From: Niastella populi
GTDB taxonomy: Bacteria; Bacteroidota; Bacteroidia; Chitinophagales; Chitinophagaceae
Length of the DNA: 64,000 nucleotides
Direction of reading: 5' to 3'
NCBI RefSeq assembly: GCF_002078015.1
Contig: NZ_LWBP01000056.1
Coordinates: 146,419-210,418 of the forward strand
Each line of letters starts with the position of its first letter. Position 1 is the first letter of the stretch. Shown here one piece after another: positions 27,511 through 34,365 of this stretch. A program made the position numbers and the translations under genes. The notes below the pieces were generated by a model that made no database searches, was not told the origin of the DNA, and worked only from the letters and a program-made list of their open reading frames with translations.

Positions 27511-28641
27511 TTAAATGAATCGTTTTGTTGAATGGGTGATATCGCGGAAATAGGAAATGGGAATACCGGCGGTAACCAGTTTCGCCAGCATCTCCTGCGC
27601 AGGTAAAGTAGCAGAAGAAACAGTGTAGAACCCGCCATTGAACTGAACTTCGCCCTCAGCGGCAAGCACGTTCAGTAACTGGTCTCTTTTAACCGTTGTT
27701 TCCAGCTCTATCACAAACGCGGTGGCAGTTTTTTCCTGCTCGCCCGTTCTGAAAAGGCAGGAGCCTTTTTTGATCAGGAGTACCGTGTCGGCTATCTTTT
27801 CCACTTCATGCAATTGCTGTGAGCTGAGCAATATACCCATGGGGTTATGCACCGATTTGGCCATGAACCGCAGATCGGTGAGTATACTTTGCTGTGCATT
27901 GATATCGAGGTTGGCCAACGGCTCATCGAGGATCAGCAGTTTCGGCTTCTGCAATAAGATGCGCGCAATCTCAAACCGGGTACGGTAACCGCTGCTGATC
28001 TGGTTCCAGGTAAGGTGGGCATAAGGTGTGAGATCGAGCCGCTCCAGCATAAAGTCGACCATCACCTCATTCTCTTCTCCCTTTACGCCCGAAATGGCAG
28101 CGGAGAAATGCAGGTTATCTTTCAACAAACCGAACCATCGTGGAATGCGTTGCGGAATAAATGCGAGGTGGTGTTTTATTTCGTAATGATCAGGATTTTC
28201 CAACTGTGCAAACTGCAGTTCACCCGAAGTAAGGGCAAGTTGTGCGGCCATACAACGTAACAGGGTGGTTTTACCGTTACCATTCTCCCCTACGATGCCC
28301 AAAACATCACCGGTATTCACCTGCAGGCTGATCGGTTGCAGGCTGAAATTGCCTGAACTGTATGTTTTACTGATCTGGGAGGCCGTTACCAGCGGTGCTG
28401 TTCTTTCGGTAAACCGTTCAGCAACCTGATCGATCCTGTTCAACAGGCTATTGGCCGATTCAATGAATGCCGGCGGTAAACCTGCGTCCTTATATTGCCG
28501 GTAAAGCCGGCTAAACGCTATGGCTTCTTTCAGTAACGACAGATCCGCCGTATCGAGGGAGGCATCCAAAATTCTTCTAACTGCTAACGAATGATCATTA
28601 TGCTGTAGGTAGGATTGAATTTCAGCAATTCTTTTGTGCAT
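27511..28641 (-). CDS. ABC transporter ATP-binding protein with N-terminal helical extension
   Basis: 376 residues. Residues 1-80 form a helical extension not typical of ABC ATPases. The nucleotide-binding domain spans about 85-300: Walker A GENGNGKTT near 117, Q-loop FIPQR near 158, a degenerate signature ISSGYRTRFEIAR near 210 (instead of LSGGQ), Walker B KLLILDEPLANLD near 227, and a switch segment LLSSQQLHEVE where the usual H-loop histidine is glutamine. These changes suggest altered or slow ATP hydrolysis. A C-terminal domain (about 305-376) follows. It is co-transcribed with the membrane protein 11 bases downstream and divergent from the TPR histidine kinase gene. Confidence 0.9.
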   Translation of the reverse strand: MHKRIAEIQSYLQHNDHSLAVRRILDASLDTADLSLLKEAIAFSRLYRQYKDAGLPPAFIESANSLLNRIDQVAERFTERTAPLVTASQISKTYSSGNFSLQPISLQVNTGDVLGIVGENGNGKTTLLRCMAAQLALTSGELQFAQLENPDHYEIKHHLAFIPQRIPRWFGLLKDNLHFSAAISGVKGEENEVMVDFMLERLDLTPYAHLTWNQISSGYRTRFEIARILLQKPKLLILDEPLANLDINAQQSILTDLRFMAKSVHNPMGILLSSQQLHEVEKIADTVLLIKKGSCLFRTGEQEKTATAFVIELETTVKRDQLLNVLAAEGEVQFNGGFYTVSSATLPAQEMLAKLVTAGIPISYFRDITHSTKRFI

Positions 28642-28767
28642 TGGGTATTAGGTTGATATAAAGATGCAGGTAAAAAACGGTAAATGGAAATACCAACGTA
28701 AAAGCATCTCTCCTTATTTTCATAAATTAGTGCTAATTTCCTAAAATAGATAACCTATTTTTATCAT

Positions 28768-30984
28768 ATGAAGTTCTTGCCCGCCAAAACACTTCTGCTG
28801 ATACCAGCACTTCTTTTCTCTCATACCTGCTTTTGCCAAAAGAAGTTCTCACCAGTCGATACCGCTTCCATTCGTCATTCACTTGACCAGGCAAACGCGC
28901 TCTTCAAAAAAAATTTATACGATTCGGCCATTGGCAAATGCAACCAGGTGCTGCAACTGACCGAAAAGAACAATCTCAAATTATTGTCGGCCGCCGCCTG
29001 GGATATCATTGGCGAAGTAATGATGGCCAACGGAAAATTTCCACACGTAAGAAGATACGATTCGCTGATCTTACCCATAGCAACGCAGTTCAAAGACACT
29101 ACCCTTATAATAAGCGTAAGAACCCGCGAAGGAGTTTACCTGCTTGAACATGGAAAGAATGGAGAAGCTGCCGATCATTTTTTAGCGGTGCTCGATATGC
29201 GGCTCACCAAAGAACAATCGTTAAAAACGGCAGAGGTATACGGCAACATGGCTTCTATTTATATGAACCTGAGCAAAAAGAACGAGGCCATGAACTGGTT
29301 CTTCAAAGCCCTGCGGTTATACGAAAAACACGATCATCATCCGGGCATGGGTGAAACCTACAGCAATATATCTTCCATTTACTACCTGATGGGGCAAACG
29401 AACGATGCCATAGATTTTCAAAAGAAAAGCATCTGGCACCGCGAAAAACAGCAGGATATCCAGGGCCTCATCATTCCTCACATCAATATTGGACAACTAT
29501 ACCTGCTCAAAGACTCGTTGAACCTTTCGCTCGATCACCTGAACAGGGCAGTTACCCTGGCGGAAAAAATAAATAACATCAAATTAAGAGCGGCAGCCTA
29601 CTCGGGTATGTCAACCTTTTTTGTAAAGACAAAACAATACGGCCCCGCGCTTACCTGGCAGAATAAATCGATTGCCCTGTTTGAAGAAACAGATAACAAG
29701 ACGATGCTATCGCGGTTGTATATTTCAGCCGGGAACCTCGCCAGTTCCACCAACGACTCCGCCACCGCCATCGCATTTTATCAGAAGGGGCTGAGCCTTT
29801 CAAAACAGCTCGGCAACCTGGAAAATACCGGGAATGCCTATGAAAAAATGAGTGCCTTTTATTTTGGGCGCCATGATTTTGAAAAAGCCTACCAGTATTA
29901 TAAGATCTACACCAGCTACCGCGATACCATTGCCATTGCCAGCGCCCTCACCAATATAGAAAAAGTGAAGATCGAATACGAAACGGAAAAGAAAGACAAT
30001 GAGATCCTGAAACTGGCCAGTGAGCAGCGGATAAAACAGCTGCAGATAGAAAAACAACAGGCATTACTGGAAGGCAACCTGCTTGAAGCCGCCAGAAAGG
30101 AAAATGAAATAGAATTGCTTGGCAAAGCAAAAGAGTTGCAGACATTGAAAATAAAACAACAGGATGAAGAGCTGGAAAAACAATTGCTGCTGGCACGCAA
30201 CAATGAACAACAATTACAACTGGCCGAAAAAGAAAAACAGTTACAGCAAAAACAGCTGCGCAATTCAAACCTTACCAGGAACTTTATTCTTGGCGCCGCA
30301 ATATTGCTGGTGCTGGTGGGTTATTTCCTTTTCAACCGCTACCAGCTCAGAAGAAAGATAAAAGAGCAGGAATCGCTGCTGGCGGTGCGTAACGATATTG
30401 CGAAAGACCTGCACGATGAGATCGGGTCTACACTTACCAGTATCATGATCTTATCGGAAGTATCGGGAAAGAACCTGCAGCGCGACCAGGCAAAAACATC
30501 ATCCTTTCTGCAAAAGATAACCGAGCAATCGGCCGCGGTGCAACAGGGCATCAGCGATATCGTATGGGCGGTAAAACCTGACAATGACAAGCTGGAGAAC
30601 ATGGTGATCAGGATGCGGGAATACGTTGCACAAACACTGGAATCGAAAAACGTTCATACGGTGATCAATATCGACTCGGCCATGCTCGACAAAACCCTCG
30701 ATATGAACCAGCGCCGCGACCTGTTCCTTGTATTCAGGGAAGCGGTGAACAATATTGCCAAGTATGCCGGCGCTACCGAAGTACAGGTAACGCTGGGAAA
30801 GATCGATAACGATCTGCAACTGCAGGTGGTTGATAACGGCTGCGGTTTCGAACCGGGTAAACAAACCTCTTCGAACGGCCTGAAAAATATGCAGGCGCGC
30901 GCCATTTCGCTGAAAGGTAAATGCGATATTCATTCTGAACCGGGTAAAGGAACCGCAGTAACATTGCGCATTCCCACTACATGA
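28768..30984 (+). CDS. TPR-containing sensor histidine kinase (HisKA_3/NarX type)
   Basis: 738 residues: signal peptide (ends near CFCQ), periplasmic TPR repeats (about 30-400), a long coiled coil rich in Lys/Gln/Glu (about 400-500), one membrane helix (about 505-524), then the kinase core. The phosphoacceptor His is in KDLHDEIGSTLTS (about 549). The ATP site has the N-box REAVNNIAKYAGA near 655, VDNGCGFEPG and the GKGTAVTLRIP end. The layout suits sensing through protein-protein contact outside the cytoplasm. The cognate response regulator starts 43 bases after the stop. The stop codon lies inside the first copy of the dyad motif found before two other promoters here. Divergent from the ABC gene. 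Confidence 0.95.
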   Translation: MKFLPAKTLLLIPALLFSHTCFCQKKFSPVDTASIRHSLDQANALFKKNLYDSAIGKCNQVLQLTEKNNLKLLSAAAWDIIGEVMMANGKFPHVRRYDSLILPIATQFKDTTLIISVRTREGVYLLEHGKNGEAADHFLAVLDMRLTKEQSLKTAEVYGNMASIYMNLSKKNEAMNWFFKALRLYEKHDHHPGMGETYSNISSIYYLMGQTNDAIDFQKKSIWHREKQQDIQGLIIPHINIGQLYLLKDSLNLSLDHLNRAVTLAEKINNIKLRAAAYSGMSTFFVKTKQYGPALTWQNKSIALFEETDNKTMLSRLYISAGNLASSTNDSATAIAFYQKGLSLSKQLGNLENTGNAYEKMSAFYFGRHDFEKAYQYYKIYTSYRDTIAIASALTNIEKVKIEYETEKKDNEILKLASEQRIKQLQIEKQQALLEGNLLEAARKENEIELLGKAKELQTLKIKQQDEELEKQLLLARNNEQQLQLAEKEKQLQQKQLRNSNLTRNFILGAAILLVLVGYFLFNRYQLRRKIKEQESLLAVRNDIAKDLHDEIGSTLTSIMILSEVSGKNLQRDQAKTSSFLQKITEQSAAVQQGISDIVWAVKPDNDKLENMVIRMREYVAQTLESKNVHTVINIDSAMLDKTLDMNQRRDLFLVFREAVNNIAKYAGATEVQVTLGKIDNDLQLQVVDNGCGFEPGKQTSSNGLKNMQARAISLKGKCDIHSEPGKGTAVTLRIPTT

Positions 30985-31022
30985 TCATGTAGTTGCCCGG
31001 TATAACCAGCAACCTATATATT
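30976..31022 (+). promoter_or_regulatory. Operator-promoter for the response regulator (dyad site 1)
   Basis: A perfect 18-base palindrome ACTACATGATCATGTAGT (30976-30993) overlaps the stop codon of the kinase gene. Its last T begins a TTG (30993-30995), followed after 19 bases by TATATATT (31015-31022), a partial match to the Bacteroidota -7 element TAnnTTTG. Same architecture at 31782 and 34279. Likely autoregulation by the adjacent regulator. Confidence 0.6.
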
Positions 31023-31027
31023 AGCTT

Positions 31028-31663
31028 ATGGTCATAAAAGTGCTGCTATACGACGATAATGAAGCTTTGCGTGCAAGCATGGAAACCCTGATATCGGAAG
31101 ACCAGGGTTTTGAGCTGCTGGCGGCCATGCCGAATGCAGAAACGGTTGAAACAGACATCAGGGAACTGAAACCCGATGTGGTGCTGATGGATATCGATAT
31201 GCCGGTTGTCAATGGCGTGGAAGCCGTTCGAAAAATAAGCCGCATCGATGACAAACTACCGGTGATCATGCTCACCGTGTTCGATGATAATGAAAATATC
31301 TTCAACGCCATTTGTGCCGGCGCTTCAGGCTATATTTTGAAGCGGTATGCCACGGAAGAAATATCTTCAGCCATCAGGATGGTGCTGGAAGGCGGCGCTC
31401 CCATGACGGGCTCCGTAGCGAGAAAAGTATTGATGATGGTGCCACAGGCAAAAACCGCCGAACAGGAAAAAAGCAATCTTACCGATAAGGAAACAGCCAT
31501 CCTTAAATTTTTGGTAAATGGGTACAGTTATAAAATGATCGCCGGCGAATTGAAGATCAGTATCGATACCGTACGTTTTCATATCAAAAAGATCTACGAC
31601 AAACTGCATGTACATTCCGCTACTGAAGCGGTTTCGAAGGCTATTAAGGATAAACTCGTTTAG
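31028..31663 (+). CDS. NarL/LuxR-family response regulator
   Basis: 211 residues: receiver domain (1-125) with the acidic pair D9-D10, phosphoacceptor D55 (VVLMDIDMPVVNG), the conserved Thr in IMLTVF near 83 and Lys in YILKRY near 106. A LuxR-type helix-turn-helix lies at about 148-211 (LTDKETAILKFLVNGYSYKMIAGELKISIDTVRFHIKKIY). Partner of the TPR histidine kinase immediately upstream. NarL-type regulators bind short dyads as dimers, which fits the ACTACAT-N4-ATGTAGT sites before this gene, the operon at 31848 and the cytolysin-like gene at 34366. All family residues are present, so the protein should be functional. Confidence 0.95.
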   Translation: MVIKVLLYDDNEALRASMETLISEDQGFELLAAMPNAETVETDIRELKPDVVLMDIDMPVVNGVEAVRKISRIDDKLPVIMLTVFDDNENIFNAICAGASGYILKRYATEEISSAIRMVLEGGAPMTGSVARKVLMMVPQAKTAEQEKSNLTDKETAILKFLVNGYSYKMIAGELKISIDTVRFHIKKIYDKLHVHSATEAVSKAIKDKLV

Positions 31664-31664
31664 G

Positions 31665-31699
31665 TGAATGGTGAATGGTCAATGGTCAATGGTCAATGG
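31665..31699. repeat. 7-base word array TGAATGG/TCAATGG
   Basis: Five tandem heptamers directly after the stop of the response regulator. This is the complement of the TTGACCA/TTCACCA word used at 323-390, 31 kb away. Confidence 0.75.
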
Positions 31700-31781
31700 C
31701 CTCGCGATTATAATTACCGATTGCCGACGTACGCCGCGCTGAGGTTTGCGTTTCACGTTTGCCGTTTGCCTCTCCTTCTAC

Positions 31782-31829
31782 ACTACATAATGATGTAGTT
31801 GCCTCAAGCCCTCCCCCAGCCTAGTTTTA
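31782..31829 (+). promoter_or_regulatory. Operator-promoter for the secreted-protein operon (dyad site 2)
   Basis: ACTACAT-AATG-ATGTAGT (31782-31799) with perfect 7-base arms. TTG at 31799-31801 is followed after 20 bases by TAGTTTTA (31822-31829), a seven-of-eight fit to TAnnTTTG counting the free positions. The operon's first ATG is at 31848, giving a short leader. Confidence 0.65.
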
Positions 31830-31847
31830 CGGAAATATTTAAACCAA

Positions 31848-32948
31848 ATGAAAAAGGTAATTACATCGGTGCTGATCTTTCTCGGCACAGTTGGTTCGCT
31901 GTTTGCCCAGTCATCAGATTTTATGCCGGGCGGCAATGTGATCTTCGAAGACAATTTCCTGCGCGACCCTGTTGGTGACTTCCCTGCGCGCTGGAGCACC
32001 AACAGCGAAGGCGCGGTGGTGGAACTGGACGGCTTTCCCGGAAAATGGCTGAAGATAAACGGCAACGTAGCCGTAAATCCGGAACTCAAAAAGAAACTCC
32101 CCGAGGATTGCACCATTGAATTTGACCTGGTGGTAAAACAGGGCTCCTGCCGGGTGCACTTTGGCGTTACGCCCATCAGCGATGTGGCAGCCGGAAATGT
32201 TCGCTACAAAAACATCGGCGTTACATTACAGAACCTTACCGGCTATCCCGATGTGGTCGTTAACAAAGATGTAATGGATGTAAGCTCAAAACGCGATTTC
32301 AGCATGGACGGTTATATCGATCGCATTCTGCATGTAGGCATCGCCATCAATAAAACCCGCTTCCGGGTTTACCTCGATGAAACAAAGGTTATCGATATGC
32401 CCAAGTTGCTGATACCCGAATACCGTAATAATTTCTATATAGCCGGTGGTACTTCCATCCCCGCCCCGCCGGAAGGTGTTTATATCAGTAATGTGAGGAT
32501 CGCTGCCGGTGAAGCAGATGCCCGCCGTTTACTAATTAAACAATTGCTCACAGAAGGCGCTGCTGTTACTACCGATATCAATTTCAATCCACAAACCAAT
32601 GCCCTTACCCAGGAATCGTTGCCCATGCTTGATAACCTTGGACAGGCCATGGTAGCCGATCCCAATTTGAATGTACAGATCAATGGTATGGAGCAACAGC
32701 CGGGAGGTTATATGCCAACTGAAGGAACAGGCGATGTAACCAACAGCAGTTCAGGCGCCATTAACGAAGAAAAGGTAAAACTTAAAGTAGAAAAGATGAA
32801 AACCTACCTGGTAAACAAATTTCATGTGAACATAGACCGTATTGTAACCGGTGTCAGCACTAAAATAAAAACAAAGAGCAGTGCCCTGCAAAACAGTAAA
32901 ACCGGACAAAAGATAAAAGGGTTTGTCACAGAATTCGTGAAGCTCTGA
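31848..32948 (+). CDS. Secreted protein: concanavalin-like domain plus OmpA-like C-terminus
   Basis: 366 residues with a signal peptide (ends near LFAQ). Residues 25-220 look like a LamG/DUF1080-like jelly roll (VIFEDNFLRDPVGDFPARWSTNSEG, FEFDLVV-type strands, YISNVRIA). Residues about 230-366 resemble an OmpA-C-like domain (DINFNPQTNALTQESLPMLDNLGQAM, PNLNVQINGM, KMKTYLVNKFHVNIDRIVTGV). The canonical peptidoglycan-binding residues are only partly present, so binding is uncertain. First gene of a likely three-gene operon (gaps 31 and 49 bases) driven from dyad site 2. Product likely sits in the envelope, tethered to or near the cell wall. Confidence 0.85.
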   Translation: MKKVITSVLIFLGTVGSLFAQSSDFMPGGNVIFEDNFLRDPVGDFPARWSTNSEGAVVELDGFPGKWLKINGNVAVNPELKKKLPEDCTIEFDLVVKQGSCRVHFGVTPISDVAAGNVRYKNIGVTLQNLTGYPDVVVNKDVMDVSSKRDFSMDGYIDRILHVGIAINKTRFRVYLDETKVIDMPKLLIPEYRNNFYIAGGTSIPAPPEGVYISNVRIAAGEADARRLLIKQLLTEGAAVTTDINFNPQTNALTQESLPMLDNLGQAMVADPNLNVQINGMEQQPGGYMPTEGTGDVTNSSSGAINEEKVKLKVEKMKTYLVNKFHVNIDRIVTGVSTKIKTKSSALQNSKTGQKIKGFVTEFVKL

Positions 32949-32979
32949 CCTGCAAACGTTCAACCTGAAATTTAATTAC

Positions 32980-33438
32980 ATGAAGAACTACCTGAACATG
33001 CTATTGCTGTTATGGCTTCCCATGCAACTGAATGCAATAGCAATAAACCGTGCATCCATTGGCACCCTCAGCTTCAGGGCAAACGGACATTTGTATACGG
33101 CCGATTCAACACATGCAAGAGGATATGCGGTACAACAAACGTCCCAGGCCTTTATCAACGGCGCCAATAACAATATGGTAATAGGCGCAGAATGGAAAGG
33201 CGTAAAAGGCCCCGGCGTGTATTCAATCGATACACGTACAGGCAAAGCCGAATTTTCCATCGATCATACAACCTATTATGCGAGACAGGCCGGCGATTAC
33301 CTTACCATAACCGTAAAAACCGCCAGGCAACGAGGCGCATTCCTGTTACTGAACGGAACCTTTGAAGGACAGTTACAGGACAGGAACGGCAACAGGATAA
33401 AAATTGAAGCAGGTGTTTTTGCAACCACCTCCCTTTAA
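32980..33438 (+). CDS. Small secreted hypothetical protein
   Basis: 152 residues with a signal peptide (about 1-20). The mature part is beta-rich with no cysteines (IGTLSFRANGHLYTADSTHARGYAV, GVYSIDTRTGKAEFSID, GDYLTITVKT, RGAFLLLNGTFEGQL). It resembles Bacteroidota secreted proteins of the DUF6252-like type, with a beta-sandwich fold, but the match is by eye. Second gene of the operon between the OmpA-like gene and the lipoprotein gene, and therefore probably expressed with the cytolysin-like gene under the same regulator. No function can be assigned. Confidence 0.8.
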   Translation: MKNYLNMLLLLWLPMQLNAIAINRASIGTLSFRANGHLYTADSTHARGYAVQQTSQAFINGANNNMVIGAEWKGVKGPGVYSIDTRTGKAEFSIDHTTYYARQAGDYLTITVKTARQRGAFLLLNGTFEGQLQDRNGNRIKIEAGVFATTSL

Positions 33439-33487
33439 CCCTGTTCAGGCAGCACTTCCTTTATAAAACAATCAACAAAACCTACAA

Positions 33488-34264
33488 ATGAAAGATCTTC
33501 TATGGATAGCCGCATTGCTTGCGGCCTGTAATAGCACCGACCGTACTAAAAATGCCATTGCGCAGGAAAGCACAATAGCAAAGGAGAAAAAAACAGGCGG
33601 CAGTCCGGTTGCCTGCACCAACATGATCTTTTTTCAACCCGGCGCAGAGATCTATGCAAAAAGCTACAGTGCCTCGGGGAAGGTACAGGGCAGTACGCAC
33701 ACCAAAATAAAAGAAGTGAAAAAGGAGAATGGAATGACGGTAGCCTACGTGGAAGCCAGCGATACCAGCGACCGCAAACACATCACCAACATGAAGTACA
33801 ATTACAAGTGTGATGGTAAAAGCATTTACCTGGATCTCGCTTCCATGATGCGCTCCACCGCCCAGGACAAGGATGCTCAATTTGAAGCCTCGCTGATAGA
33901 ATACCCGATCAACGTTACAGCCGGCGAAACCCTGCCCGATGCAAGCGGTACCATGGCCATCATAAAAGGCCGGAAAAAGATGACCATGAAATACCATTAC
34001 AAAGACCGAAAGGTAGAAGGCAAAGAAACAGTAACAACACCTGCCGGTACCTGGAAATGTTTAAAGATCAGTAACCGGGTTGAAATGGAAATCGACTTTC
34101 CGGGACTGGATGAAAAAGCAAAGAAGATGATGCAATCGATGACCAATCGAACGAAGACTACCGGCGTTACCTGGTTCTCCCCCGATTTCGGAATTGTTAA
34201 AATGGAATTGTACCAGAACGGAAAACTGCAGTCGAAGAACGAGGTCGTATCGGTAAAACGGTAA
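33488..34264 (+). CDS. Lipoprotein, DUF3108/TapB-like
   Basis: 258 residues. A short signal with lipobox LLAAC (Cys near 15) marks a lipoprotein. The mature part has a beta-barrel-like pattern with VTAGETLPD, the turn KETVTTPAGTWKCLKISNRVEMEID and the ending TWFSPDFGIVKMELYQNGK. These are recurrent in Bacteroidota TapB/DUF3108-like proteins. Third gene of the operon (49 bases after the previous stop). The next gene, the cytolysin-like one, starts 101 bases later from its own dyad promoter. A role in handling or protecting against the secreted pore-former is possible, but only context suggests it. Confidence 0.82.
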   Translation: MKDLLWIAALLAACNSTDRTKNAIAQESTIAKEKKTGGSPVACTNMIFFQPGAEIYAKSYSASGKVQGSTHTKIKEVKKENGMTVAYVEASDTSDRKHITNMKYNYKCDGKSIYLDLASMMRSTAQDKDAQFEASLIEYPINVTAGETLPDASGTMAIIKGRKKMTMKYHYKDRKVEGKETVTTPAGTWKCLKISNRVEMEIDFPGLDEKAKKMMQSMTNRTKTTGVTWFSPDFGIVKMELYQNGKLQSKNEVVSVKR

Positions 34265-34278
34265 TGGGAAAGCAACGA

Positions 34279-34326
34279 CCTACATGCTTGTGTAGTTGAT
34301 AAAGGAGCAGATCCTTACCATCTTTG
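34279..34326 (+). promoter_or_regulatory. Operator-promoter for the cytolysin-like gene (dyad site 3)
   Basis: CCTACAT-GCTT-GTGTAGT (34279-34296), a degenerate copy keeping the CTACA/TGTAG core. TTG at 34296-34298 is followed after 20 bases by CATCTTTG (34319-34326), matching TAnnTTTG except the first base. Spacing is the same as at dyad site 2. Confidence 0.6.
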
Positions 34327-34365
34327 ACGTGTTATAATCATTAGCCAAAAATTAAAAATGGAAAC

